Shown here one piece after another: positions 39,380-50,061 of a DNA stretch of 64,000 nucleotides. The notes under the pieces were generated by a model. It saw only the letters and a list, made by a program, of their open reading frames with translations, ran no database searches and had not been told where the DNA came from. The stretch spans positions 1 through 64,000 of the forward strand of contig NZ_BDAP01000005.1 in assembly GCF_001598915.1 (NCBI RefSeq), in the 5' to 3' direction. Made by a program: the position numbers and the translations under genes. Source of the stretch: Williamsia muralis NBRC 105860. GTDB lineage: Bacteria; Actinomycetota; Actinomycetes; Mycobacteriales; Mycobacteriaceae. Each line of letters begins with the position of its first letter. Position 1 is the stretch's first letter.

Positions 39380-39424
39380 ACGCGGTGGTCCGGGAACGAT
39401 CTCCCGGGCCACCGCGTTATCCTT
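39380..39424 (+). terminator. terminator of the fructose PTS operon
   Basis: A 16-bp stem: left arm ACGCGGTGGTCCGGGA (39380-39395), loop ACGATC, right arm TCCCGGGCCACCGCGT (39402-39417), complementary except for one G-T pair. It is followed by a weak T-rich stretch (TATCCTTTGG). The rest of the 39285-39460 gap has no coding frame and no rifamycin-associated element. Confidence 0.75.
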
Positions 39425-39460
39425 TGGCACTATTTTTGCTCCACCACAACGAGGAGGAAC

Positions 39461-41713
39461 GTGTTCGAGGCTGAACAGCGTCATCTCGACCGGGTGTACG
39501 GCCGATTGGACCGGATGCGCCGCAACACCCAGTCGCGGTTGGCGTCTGCCCTCCGCGATACCGGCGGAACGCCGCAGGCCCGGTCCGAGCGTGAGTCCTA
39601 CGAGCGCCTCTACACCGATGATCTGACGAAGTTCGATGCCGCCGAACACAACCTCTACTTCGGTCGTCTCGATCTCGAGACCGGGGAGGTTCGCCGTATC
39701 GGCCGTATCGGCATCCTGGACGACGACGAGCAGGACAGCACCCTGCTCCTCGACTGGCGCGCACCGATGAGCCGGCCGTTCTACCTGGCCACCCCAGCCT
39801 CTCCAGAGGGCGTGCAAGTCCGTCGCCACATCCGAACCCGCAACCGCAAGATCACCGCCGTCAACGACGAGCGGCTCGACATGACCGAACTCGAGGATGC
39901 CGACACCACCGGTCACGGCGACGTGGTGAACGAATCCGCCCTGATCAACGCCTTGAATGCCGCCCGCACCGGGCACATGACCGACATCGTCGAGACCATC
40001 CAGCGTGAGCAGGACGAGATCATCCGTGCCTCGCACCGCGGCGTCCTGGTGGTGCAGGGCGGACCGGGAACCGGGAAGACGGCGGTGGCCCTGCACCGTG
40101 CGGCGTATCTGCTCTACACCTACCGCGACACCCTCGCGCGCAGCGGTGTGCTCATCGTGGGCCCCAACACCACCTTCTTGAACTACATCGGCCAGGTGCT
40201 CCCCTCCCTCGGCGAGAGCGGCGTATTGCTGTCCACCGTCGGCGACCTCTACCCGGGCGTACGGGCATCGTTGACCGACAACCCCGTCGCCACCACTCTC
40301 AAAGGCGACCCCGCGATCGTCGATGTACTGCGGCAGGCCGTACGTGATCGGCAGGAATTGCCGAAGTCCCCAATCGAGCTGAGGTTCGACGGCTACCCAC
40401 TCACGATCAGCAGCAAGGTGATCCAGCGCGCCAGGGGTCGGGCACGATCGTCTCGGCGCCCACACAATCACGCTCGATCGGTCTTCCTGCGGTCGGCGTT
40501 CGACTCGCTGGCGCAGCAGCACGCCGAGCGGATCGGCGCAAGCCTGATCGACGGATCGCAGTTGCTGAGCAACATGGACATCGCCGACATCCGCGACGAG
40601 ATGCGGGCCGACCCCGACATCAATGCCGCCCTGGCGCACTTCTGGCCGCAGCTCTCACCACAGGTGGTGCTGGCGGACCTGTTGACCTCACCCGAACGGA
40701 TTGCCTCTGCAACCCCGACATGGTCCGACAGCGAGCGTCAATCCATCCTGCGAACGCAGCGCGGCGGATTCAGCGCGGCCGACGCGCCGTTGCTCGACGA
40801 GCTCGCGGAGATCATCGGCGTCGACGACGACGGTGACGAAGAACGTGAGCGAGCCCAGTGGCGACAGAAGCTGTCCGAGGCACAGGACGCGCTCGACATC
40901 CTGACCGGTTCGGCACCGCAAGACCTCGAAGACGAGCTCGACCCCGAGATCTTGATGGCCTACGACCTGATCGACGCCGAGCAGCTCGCTGCGCGACAGA
41001 CCACCAGGGTTGCCCTGACAACCGCCGAGCGCGCCTACAACGACCGGACGTGGGCCTTCGGTCACGTGATCGTCGACGAGGCCCAGGAATTGTCGGCAAT
41101 GGCCTGGCGAATGATCATGCGCCGCATACCCAACCGCTGGATGACGGTCATCGGCGACACTGCGCAGACCGGAGATCCGGCGGGCACCACGTCATGGGAC
41201 GAAGTTCTCAGTCCCTACGTGGCACGGCGCTGGCGTAAGTACGACCTGACAGTGAATTACCGGACGCCCAGCGAGATCATGGCGGTGGCTGCCCCGATCC
41301 TCGAACGCATCGACCCCGACATGGCCGCCCCGAACTCGATCCGGTCGAGCGGCAAGGCCCCGACGTTCGAGCGGACGTCGGTCGACGACCTTCCGGCCAC
41401 CGCGGCCAAACTGGCCACGGCATCACTCGACGGCATAGCAGCGATCATTGCGCCGGACGGACTGGTCGACCAGATCCGGGCGGTGACCGGAGAGATCGAG
41501 AACTCACCCGAACTGTCGGTACTGACCGTGGCGCAGTGCAAGGGATTGGAGTTCGACCGCACAGTGGTGGTCGAACCGGCCATGATCGTCGGCCAGTCGG
41601 CACGCGGGTGGGGCGACCTCTACGTGGCGCTGACCCGGGCAACTCAGCAGTTGGCGATCGTGCACAACGCCGAGTTGCCCGAACCGCTCCGGGCGCCTGC
41701 TCAGACCGTGTGA
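39461..41713 (+). CDS. helR: HelD/HelR-type RNA polymerase-recycling ATPase (UvrD-like)
   Basis: A 750-residue superfamily 1 ATPase without a canonical full helicase set. Walker A GGPGTGKTA is near residues 200-208 and Walker B-like VDEAQEL near 538-544; the C-terminal motifs VNYRTPSEI and YVALTRATQQLAIV complete the ATPase. The long N-terminal arm (1-130) and the insert between motifs are the features of HelD and HelR, which pull stalled RNA polymerase off DNA; HelR also displaces rifamycin in some actinobacteria. GTG start with Shine-Dalgarno GAGGAGG 3 nt upstream. It overlaps the convergent stress-protein gene by 13 nt at the 3' ends. HelR rather than HelD is inferred from the host group. 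Confidence 0.82.
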   Translation: MFEAEQRHLDRVYGRLDRMRRNTQSRLASALRDTGGTPQARSERESYERLYTDDLTKFDAAEHNLYFGRLDLETGEVRRIGRIGILDDDEQDSTLLLDWRAPMSRPFYLATPASPEGVQVRRHIRTRNRKITAVNDERLDMTELEDADTTGHGDVVNESALINALNAARTGHMTDIVETIQREQDEIIRASHRGVLVVQGGPGTGKTAVALHRAAYLLYTYRDTLARSGVLIVGPNTTFLNYIGQVLPSLGESGVLLSTVGDLYPGVRASLTDNPVATTLKGDPAIVDVLRQAVRDRQELPKSPIELRFDGYPLTISSKVIQRARGRARSSRRPHNHARSVFLRSAFDSLAQQHAERIGASLIDGSQLLSNMDIADIRDEMRADPDINAALAHFWPQLSPQVVLADLLTSPERIASATPTWSDSERQSILRTQRGGFSAADAPLLDELAEIIGVDDDGDEERERAQWRQKLSEAQDALDILTGSAPQDLEDELDPEILMAYDLIDAEQLAARQTTRVALTTAERAYNDRTWAFGHVIVDEAQELSAMAWRMIMRRIPNRWMTVIGDTAQTGDPAGTTSWDEVLSPYVARRWRKYDLTVNYRTPSEIMAVAAPILERIDPDMAAPNSIRSSGKAPTFERTSVDDLPATAAKLATASLDGIAAIIAPDGLVDQIRAVTGEIENSPELSVLTVAQCKGLEFDRTVVVEPAMIVGQSARGWGDLYVALTRATQQLAIVHNAELPEPLRAPAQTV

Positions 41714-42147
41714 ACGATCAGGACGTCACACTTCGACTTGCGCGCAACGTCAGCGGGCACCGAACCCAGCAGTCGTCCTGCAATCGAGTTCAGACCCTTG
41801 TTACCGACGACAAGCAGATCGGCCTTGCTGTCGGCAACAAGGTTCAGCAGTGCGTCGACAGGTGATCCGACCACGGGCCGGGTGGAGATGTTGCCGCCCC
41901 CGGCGTTGGCCGCACGCTCGCGCGCTGTTCGCAGGATCTCTTCGGTGGGCGCAGATCCGTGGACCTGGTACGCCTCTTCCTTGAGCACATCCGAGACTGC
42001 GGAAACGTCACGATCGTCGGTCGGAAAGTAGGCGCAAGCGATGATCAGTTGCGCTTTGTCACCACTGATCGCGCCTGCCCGCTCAACCGCCTTCATCGAC
42101 GATTCAGAACCATCGGTTCCCACAACGACGGTCTGGTATGCGCTCAT
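41701..42147 (-). CDS. universal stress protein, Rv1636 type
   Basis: 148-residue single-domain UspA protein. The nucleotide-binding motif GNKGLNSIAGRLLGSVP (about 115-131) follows the G-2X-G-9X-G(S/T) rule for ATP-binding members. M. tuberculosis Rv1636, at the same place near uvrB, binds cAMP and ATP; the same is likely here. It follows uvrB by 197 nt. Confidence 0.92.
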   Translation of the reverse strand: MSAYQTVVVGTDGSESSMKAVERAGAISGDKAQLIIACAYFPTDDRDVSAVSDVLKEEAYQVHGSAPTEEILRTARERAANAGGGNISTRPVVGSPVDALLNLVADSKADLLVVGNKGLNSIAGRLLGSVPADVARKSKCDVLIVHTV

Positions 42148-42344
42148 CCATCCTCCATCAATGTTCTGTGTAGATCACGGGCGCCGACGATTGTCCGTGC
42201 CCCTGCCACCCCGGGCGGCATCTTCCGTGGAGAGGGTATCCCGTAACGGCCGTTCGATTACGTGGTATCGGCCGACGGGACCGTCAGACGTACCGTTGAC
42301 CAGGCAGAACAGCACATCGTCATGACGATCACAGTCGGCCGGGT
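42148..42344. other. intergenic between uvrB and the stress-protein gene
   Basis: The 197 nt hold the perfect 14-bp palindrome ATCGTCATGACGAT (42316-42329), 16 nt from the uvrB stop, which may be an operator or a weak stem after uvrB. A good Shine-Dalgarno (GGAGG) precedes the stress-protein ATG. No convincing coding frame. Confidence 0.4.
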
Positions 42345-44504
<2,160 letters not shown>

Positions 44505-44623
44505 GTATCCAGAGTAAACGCGACGTCCGACAAGCGGCGCCCGCCGAATGCGCCGTGCGCGAACACAGGAGACGCACCGGCTCGGCGTCGATCTCGTCGC
44601 ACCGCGGTGGGTTAGCGTGCTGC

Positions 44624-45136
44624 ATGGCCGCGTTGCATCCACCCAAACACGAGGTCTTCGACGTCGCGGCGGGCACGAACACCGATCCGAAAGGCTTCCG
44701 GCGGCAGGTGGACACCTACCGGACCACCGATTTCGGGCTCTACATGGACCGCCCCGCCGACCACGCCGAGTTCCACCGCCTGCAGTCCTGGTTGCTTCCC
44801 GGCTTCGGTCTACGCGTCAGCATCTTCCATTACCGAGCCGGTTTCGAACGTGACCAGCGGCTCTACATCGACGTCGGGATGTTCACCGGTCCCGACGCAC
44901 ACGGCCGCTGGCATTCCGAGGACTGGTACCTCGACCTGATCGACCGACCCGGACGGCCACTCGAGCTCGAGGACGTCGACGAGCTGTTCGACGCGCACGC
45001 GGCGTGGCTGTTGCCCCACGACCGGGCCGAGGCGGCAGTCCGCATCGCTGCACGCACGATGGCTGGTGCCGCCGAACACAACCATGACGTCGAGTCCTGG
45101 CTGGCAGCGCAAGGCGCCGAACTGAGCTGGGACTGA
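44624..45136 (+). CDS. DUF402 family protein
   Basis: 170-residue protein of the DUF402/FomD-like fold, seen in nucleoside-diphosphate/-triphosphate hydrolases and RNase E/G-associated phosphatases. Conserved segment: [28 protein letters not shown], with acidic metal-binding residues and the [10 protein letters not shown] end. M. tuberculosis Rv1632c stands at the same place beside uvrB and coaE. Activity unproven. Confidence 0.8.
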   Translation: MAALHPPKHEVFDVAAGTNTDPKGFRRQVDTYRTTDFGLYMDRPADHAEFHRLQSWLLPGFGLRVSIFHYRAGFERDQRLYIDVGMFTGPDAHGRWHSEDWYLDLIDRPGRPLELEDVDELFDAHAAWLLPHDRAEAAVRIAARTMAGAAEHNHDVESWLAAQGAELSWD

Positions 45137-45185
45137 CGCGGGAAGCCCGGGTCATTCAGGTCGGGGCAATCAGCTCGGTGGCAGC

Positions 45186-46112
45186 TCAGCTCGGGGTGGT
45201 CAGACGGATGGTGACCGCGCGGCCGGGATCGGCGTTGGCGTGCAGTCCAGGCGTCAGCGCCGGGAAACCCCCGTCGGCGAGGGCATCGTCGAGATCGGCC
45301 GGATCGACATCCGGGGCGAGCTGCACTTCGAAGTCGAGAACGTCGGCGGCTCTTTCCCCGGCGGATGCCGTTGGTCCGACATGGGTGACGCCCACGATCT
45401 TCTCCGCACCCAGAAGACGTAGCCGATTGCTCAACCGGGTGGCCTGGAGCGACCATTCCGGGCGGTGATCCACCAGGTTCTCCGGCCGCCGGGCGCACGT
45501 CCGGCTGCGCACGTTGCGTTCGTAGGGAACAAGTCTCTCGTCCCACAGATGGTGGGCCAGGGCCGCCAGATCGTCGGGGGCACCACTGTTGTCGAGCCAG
45601 ACGTCGGCGACGGCGCGGCGGTCCGCCTCGGAGGCCTGCGCCTTGATCCGCGCCCGGGCATCGGCTTCGGGCATACCGCGCTGGCCGGTCAACCGCGCCA
45701 CCCTGTCCTCTTCGTCGGCATGGACGATGACCACGAGATGGAAGAAGGGAGCGCTGCCGTTCTCGACCAGTAGAGGTATGTCCTGGACCACCACGGCGTC
45801 ATCCGGGGCAGCCTCGAGGAGCTCGAACGCGCGGGCACCGACCAAGGGATGCGTGATGGCGTTGAGCTTTTTGCGTTGTTCGTCATCGACAAAGGCCTTG
45901 GCGGCCAAGGCTGCCCGGTCAAGACTCCCGTCCGCCGCCAGGATGTCGTCTCCGAAGGCCGCGACCAGCTGGGACAGTCCGTCGGTGCCGGGAGCCACCA
46001 CCTCGCGCGCGATCACGTCGGCGTCGATGATGTATGCGCCGCGATCGACGAGAGTGCGCGCCACCGTTGACTTGCCGGCTCCGATACCGCCGGTCAGACC
46101 TACTCGAATCAC
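45186..46112 (-). CDS. coaE: dephospho-CoA kinase with partial GrpB-like C-terminal domain
   Basis: Final step of coenzyme A synthesis. Residues 1-195 are the kinase: P-loop GLTGGIGAGKST (6-17), DADVIAREVV, and the lid region with RVARLTGQRGM. Residues about 210-308 resemble the GrpB/UPF0157 domain (HVGPTASAG for the usual HIGSTSxPG). M. tuberculosis CoaE has about 407 residues with a full GrpB domain; here only its first half seems to remain. GTG start without a Shine-Dalgarno sequence. Confidence 0.93.
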   Translation of the reverse strand: MIRVGLTGGIGAGKSTVARTLVDRGAYIIDADVIAREVVAPGTDGLSQLVAAFGDDILAADGSLDRAALAAKAFVDDEQRKKLNAITHPLVGARAFELLEAAPDDAVVVQDIPLLVENGSAPFFHLVVIVHADEEDRVARLTGQRGMPEADARARIKAQASEADRRAVADVWLDNSGAPDDLAALAHHLWDERLVPYERNVRSRTCARRPENLVDHRPEWSLQATRLSNRLRLLGAEKIVGVTHVGPTASAGERAADVLDFEVQLAPDVDPADLDDALADGGFPALTPGLHANADPGRAVTIRLTTPS

Positions 46113-46123
46113 GTGGTCAGTGT

Positions 46124-46167
46124 CACAGATCGGCGAGTGCGCATGCGCAGCAGGGTTGCGATCTGTG
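46124..46167. repeat. nested inverted repeat upstream of coaE
   Basis: The arms CACAGATCG (46124-46132) and CGATCTGTG (46159-46167) are exact complements 26 nt apart. Inside the loop sits a perfect 12-bp palindrome, TGCGCATGCGCA (46138-46149). It lies 12 nt before the coaE start codon on that strand, with no U-tract. The rest of the 46113-46263 gap shows no gene. Confidence 0.6.
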
Positions 46168-46263
46168 GCGCCGGCGGATCGTGGTCGAGTCCATCAGGTC
46201 CTTGTTCGACGAGCGTGTCACGTATCGGAGCCGAACCATCAAGCGGTGGCGGTCACGTCGATA

Positions 46264-47496
46264 TCAGCCACTGACACCCGACAACTCGTTCGGGGTGTTG
46301 TCCAGCTGGGTCTCCGCGATCTTGGTTCCGTTGGTGAGGTCGACCGCCACCAGCTTGTTGGCACTCGGATCGGTCACGTAGGCCACCGAATCCATGACAA
46401 AGAGCGTCGGGCGCGGGTCTTGCCACTCGACAGGTTCGGTCCAGTCCCCCACGGCTTCGATCTTTCGCGTGACCGCGGCGGTCTGCGGGTCGATCACGTG
46501 GATGTCTCCGTCGGTTCCGAGCACGAGCGCCTCGCCGTTGGGGCCGCGACCCAGTGAACGGAAGCTGTAGCTGGTGCCGAGTTCCACCAATTTCAGCTCA
46601 CCTGACTCGGTGTTGGTCAGGGTGACCCGAGTGGGCCGTTCGAGCTCGGCATCTTTGTCCACCTTGTAGTCACCCAGTACCACCGGTGACGATTCCGACC
46701 CGGCCTGATTTCCGATTCGGCCGTAGGGATCAGGGCTGGTGACCTTCCGAATGTCGTTGCCTCGCACGACAAGCAGGCCATCCTGGCATCCGAAAGCGAG
46801 TGTTCCGTCGGCGGCCATCGCCTCACCGTGGACGCCTTGGCACTGGTCGTTGGTGGCCAGCACCGCGTTGTCCGGTCCCAGGATCTGGATGCCGTTACGC
46901 GACTCCTCGGTGCCGACAGTGGTCACCAACGTGCCGTCTTCACGGGCGACCGCAACACCGTGATGCGGAGGAACCTGGTGCTTTTCCGACTCGGCGTTGC
47001 CGCGGGAAAGCTCCGCGGGGGGTACGACGTCGATCTCGCCGGTGCCGTCAGAGAACAAGGTGATCCGGCCATCGTGCGGCACCACGTGGCCCGGCTCTTC
47101 GCCGCCGAACTTCAGGTCCGTCATCGCCGGCGGAGCAGTGTAGTAATGGCCGTGGTCGCCGTGCTGGCGCGTCCACGTTCCCATGTCGAAGACGGTGAAA
47201 CCGTCTGACTGCGAGACGAACAGGTGCCGTCCGTCATCGGCCGGGTTGAGGCGGATGAAACCTTCGGTCTCCACCTCACCCACCGGTTCGAGCGACTCGG
47301 CATCGAGTACCTCGATGCCGTTCTCGTGTGTGTATGCCAACCGAGGTGTGGCCGATTGTTGTTCGACGGCAGACGAGGCCGCCACCGAACTCTGGGTTGA
47401 AGTCGAATCACTGGAACCGCCATCACTTCCACATGCGGCAAGCAAGCCAACCGCCGAGAGGAGCGACACGATCTGTAGAGCACGAGTAGATTTCAC
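46264..47496 (-). CDS. aztD: AztD-like zinc-binding lipoprotein
   Basis: Probable periplasmic/cell-surface zinc chaperone. From GTG 47496 the 410 residues open with a lipoprotein signal (VKSTRALQIVSLLSAVGLLAAC, lipobox LAAC with Cys22) and continue as a beta-propeller with the AztD hallmark HGDHGHYYTAPP and HGVAVAREDGT, GVHGEAMAADG, GRIGNQAGSESSPVVLGDYKVD. An upstream ATG at 47532 is rejected because the Zur-like box would lie in the coding region. AztD proteins elsewhere hand zinc to the AztC solute-binding protein of AztABC; no such transporter is in this window. Confidence 0.8.
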   Translation of the reverse strand: MKSTRALQIVSLLSAVGLLAACGSDGGSSDSTSTQSSVAASSAVEQQSATPRLAYTHENGIEVLDAESLEPVGEVETEGFIRLNPADDGRHLFVSQSDGFTVFDMGTWTRQHGDHGHYYTAPPAMTDLKFGGEEPGHVVPHDGRITLFSDGTGEIDVVPPAELSRGNAESEKHQVPPHHGVAVAREDGTLVTTVGTEESRNGIQILGPDNAVLATNDQCQGVHGEAMAADGTLAFGCQDGLLVVRGNDIRKVTSPDPYGRIGNQAGSESSPVVLGDYKVDKDAELERPTRVTLTNTESGELKLVELGTSYSFRSLGRGPNGEALVLGTDGDIHVIDPQTAAVTRKIEAVGDWTEPVEWQDPRPTLFVMDSVAYVTDPSANKLVAVDLTNGTKIAETQLDNTPNELSGVSG

Positions 47497-47510
47497 GATT
47501 TGATGATCCT

Positions 47511-47531
47511 TGGTAATGATAATCATTGTCA
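47511..47531 (-). promoter_or_regulatory. Zur-type operator upstream of aztD-like gene
   Basis: A 21-bp imperfect palindrome centred on the perfect core AATGATAATCATT (47514-47526); with the flanks TGGT and GTCA the two 10-bp halves match at 8 positions. This is close to the zinc-uptake-regulator box of actinobacteria (TGAAAATGAT-type half site). It ends 15 nt before the GTG start. Zur rather than Fur is favoured by the gene it controls. Confidence 0.7.
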
Positions 47532-47558
47532 AAACGCGATACGTGCATGTGCAGACAC

Positions 47559-47589
47559 AAAAAAGCCCCCGGCCAGAAAGGCCGGGGGC
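47559..47589 (-). terminator. rpsA intrinsic terminator
   Basis: On the minus strand GCCCCCGGCC (47589-47580) and GGCCGGGGGC (47574-47565) form a 10-bp perfect stem with loop TTTCT, followed by six U residues (47564-47559). It lies 19 nt after the rpsA stop. Confidence 0.9.
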
Positions 47590-47607
47590 GTTCTTGTCAG
47601 TGCTCTA

Positions 47608-49098
47608 TCAGGCGTTGCCGGACAGCTTCTCGCGCAGAGCAGCGAGCTGCTCGTCGCTGGCAAGCGATCCACCACTCTTCGGCGCCGACGACGAGGAGGA
47701 GGACGTCGCGGATGCGGCGTCACCACCGACCTTGTCAGCGGAATCCGACGAGTAGTCGGTCGGAGCGTTGGCAGCGGCCTCGGCGGCAGCGGCGAACTTC
47801 TCCATCTGAGCGGTGTGCATCTTGTGACGACGCTCGGCCTCGGCGTAGCGCGACTCCCACGCTTCCCGCTGCTTCTCGAAACCTTCGAGCCATTCGTTGG
47901 TCTCGGAGTCGAAGCCCTCGGGGAAGATGTAGTTGCCCTGCTCGTCGTAGCTGTCGGCCATGCCGTACTTCGACGGGTCGAACTCTTCGGTGTAGTCTTC
48001 GTTGGCCTGCTTGAGGCTCAACGAGATCCGGCGACGTTCGAGGTCGATGTCGATGACCTTGACCATCGCGTCGTCGCCGACTGCGACAACCTGATCCGGC
48101 ACCTCGACGTGGCGCTCGGCCAGCTCCGAGATGTGGACGAGGCCTTCGATGCCCTCTTCGACGCGCACGAACGCACCGAACGGAACCAGCTTGGTGACCT
48201 TACCCGGCACGATCTGCCCGATGGCATGCGTGCGGGCGAACTGACGCCACGGATCTTCCTGAGTTGCCTTGAGCGACAACGAGACACGCTCGCGGTCGAG
48301 ATCGACGTCGAGAACCTCGACGGTGACCTCGTCGCCCACAGCGACAACCTCGGACGGATGATCGATGTGCTTCCAAGACAGCTCGGAGACGTGCACCAGG
48401 CCGTCGACGCCGCCGAGATCGACGAATGCGCCGAAGTTGACGATCGAGGACACGACGCCCTTGCGGACCTGGCCCTTCTGGAGCTGGTGCAGGAACTCGC
48501 TGCGCACCTCGGACTGCGTCTGCTCCAGCCACGCGCGGCGCGACAGGACGACGTTGTTCCGGTTCTTGTCCAGCTCGATGATCTTGGCTTCGATCTCCTT
48601 GCCGATGTACGGCTGCAGATCGCGCACGCGACGCATCTCCACCAGCGATGCGGGGAGGAATCCGCGCAGACCGATGTCCAGGATCAGGCCGCCCTTGACG
48701 ACCTCGATGACGGTGCCCTTGACGGCCTCGTCCTTTTCCTTGAGCTCTTCGATGGTGCCCCACGCACGCTCGTACTGAGCGCGCTTCTTGGACAGGATCA
48801 ACCGACCCTCTTTGTCCTCCTTGGTGAGGACGAGTGCTTCCACCTCATCGCCGACGCTGACAACCTCGCTGGGGTCGACGTCGTGCTTGATGGACAGTTC
48901 GCGGGACGGGATCACTCCCTCGGTCTTGTAACCGATGTCGAGCAGCACTTCGTCGCGGTCAACCTTGACGATGGTGCCCTCGACGATGTCGCCATCATTG
49001 AAGTACTTGATAGTGGCATCGATGGCGGCAAGAAAATCCTCAGCCGAGCCGATATCGTTAACGGCTACTTGTGGTGAGGTAATGGTCGTGGACGGCAT
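47608..49098 (-). CDS. rpsA: 30S ribosomal protein S1
   Basis: RNA-binding ribosomal protein of 496 residues with four S1 repeats (about 38-105, 122-188, 206-277, 294-363), such as GDIVEGTIVKVDRDEVLLDIGYKTEGVIP. Then comes a mycobacterial-type C-terminal region: DPSKYGMADSYDEQGNYIFPEG, an Ala-rich helix, a Ser-rich linker and a final DEQLAALREKLSGNA. No Shine-Dalgarno sequence is seen before the ATG at 49098. Confidence 0.97.
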   Translation of the reverse strand: MPSTTITSPQVAVNDIGSAEDFLAAIDATIKYFNDGDIVEGTIVKVDRDEVLLDIGYKTEGVIPSRELSIKHDVDPSEVVSVGDEVEALVLTKEDKEGRLILSKKRAQYERAWGTIEELKEKDEAVKGTVIEVVKGGLILDIGLRGFLPASLVEMRRVRDLQPYIGKEIEAKIIELDKNRNNVVLSRRAWLEQTQSEVRSEFLHQLQKGQVRKGVVSSIVNFGAFVDLGGVDGLVHVSELSWKHIDHPSEVVAVGDEVTVEVLDVDLDRERVSLSLKATQEDPWRQFARTHAIGQIVPGKVTKLVPFGAFVRVEEGIEGLVHISELAERHVEVPDQVVAVGDDAMVKVIDIDLERRRISLSLKQANEDYTEEFDPSKYGMADSYDEQGNYIFPEGFDSETNEWLEGFEKQREAWESRYAEAERRHKMHTAQMEKFAAAAEAAANAPTDYSSDSADKVGGDAASATSSSSSSAPKSGGSLASDEQLAALREKLSGNA

Positions 49099-49167
49099 AT
49101 GTTAGATGGCTCCGGACAGGTTGGGTTGTAGGGACAGTAATGCGGGATCAACAGTGGCCACAGATGA

Positions 49168-50061
49168 GTGACCGGCATGAAGAACCACGCGGGCTCAGGC
49201 ACGCGCGTGTCTGAGGATACGCCAGGCCCGCTGGGCTGGGCAAATACCCCGAAACCACAACCCCTGATGCGCACCAGAATCGACTCGCGAACCAGCGTAT
49301 CGGCGAATCGCCGCTGGTGGGACGCCGATGCGGAGAATTACCACGAGGCGCACGGGGCTTTCCTCGGTGCCGAAAGCGCCGACGGAGACTTCGTCTGGTG
49401 CCCCGAAGGGCTGCGCGAAGAGGACGTCCGACTACTCGGGGAGGTCGCCGACCGCGACGTCCTCGAGGTGGGTTGTGGTTCTGCGCCGTGCAGTCGTTGG
49501 CTTGCCGCGCAGGGCGCGCGGGTCATCGGCCTGGACCTCTCCCGGGAGATGTTGCGGCGCGGGCAGGTGGCCATGGCCCGGGGCGGTCCACAGCCAGGAC
49601 TCGTCCAAGCCGGCGCCGAGCAACTGCCGTTTGCCGACAATGTCTTCGACATCGTCTGCTCGGCGTTCGGCGCCGTCCCGTTCGTGGCCGATTCGGCCGG
49701 GGTGATGGCGGAGGTAGCGCGGGTGCTCAAACCGGGTGGCCGGTGGGTGTTCTCGGTCAACCACCCGATGCGGTGGGCCTTTCCGGACGACCCAGGGCCT
49801 GCCGGCCTGACCGTGATGCTCCCCTATTTCGACCGGACCCCGTATGTCGAGACCGAGAGCGATGGCACCGTCAGTTACGTCGAGCACCATCGGACGTTGG
49901 GCGACCGCATCCGGGAGATCCGCGACGCCGGCCTGCTTCTCGTCGATCTGATCGAGCCGGAGTGGCCGGAGGGTTTCGACCAGGAGTGGGGCCAGTGGAG
50001 TCCGCTGCGTGGTCACTACTTCCCGGGCACCGCGATCTTCTGCTGCACCAAACCCGCTTAG
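49168..50061 (+). CDS. class I SAM-dependent methyltransferase
   Basis: Up to 297 residues with the methyltransferase type 11 fold: motif I DVLEVGCGSAPCSRWLAAQGARVIGLDLS, then AEQLPFADNVFDIVCSAFGAVPFV and VARVLKPGGRWVFSVNHP. The start is uncertain: similarity begins near SANRRWWDADAENYHEAHG, so ATG 49267 or GTG 49207 may be correct rather than ATG 49168. A 10-bp hairpin (CTCAGGCACG/CGTGTCTGAG, 49194-49215) in the first codons favours a later start. The substrate is unknown. The 3' end overlaps the convergent dehydrogenase gene by 4 nt. Confidence 0.85.
   Translation: MTGMKNHAGSGTRVSEDTPGPLGWANTPKPQPLMRTRIDSRTSVSANRRWWDADAENYHEAHGAFLGAESADGDFVWCPEGLREEDVRLLGEVADRDVLEVGCGSAPCSRWLAAQGARVIGLDLSREMLRRGQVAMARGGPQPGLVQAGAEQLPFADNVFDIVCSAFGAVPFVADSAGVMAEVARVLKPGGRWVFSVNHPMRWAFPDDPGPAGLTVMLPYFDRTPYVETESDGTVSYVEHHRTLGDRIREIRDAGLLLVDLIEPEWPEGFDQEWGQWSPLRGHYFPGTAIFCCTKPA

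Noticed and set aside
39285-39460. Rifamycin-associated element before the HelR-type gene
   Set aside because: The only inverted repeat there matches a terminator for ptsH and lacks the GGGGCTTGC/AAGCCCC sequence.
38924-40639. A 571-codon minus-strand frame over ptsH and helR
   Set aside because: Antisense to two clear genes and spans the terminator at 39380-39424; no domain.
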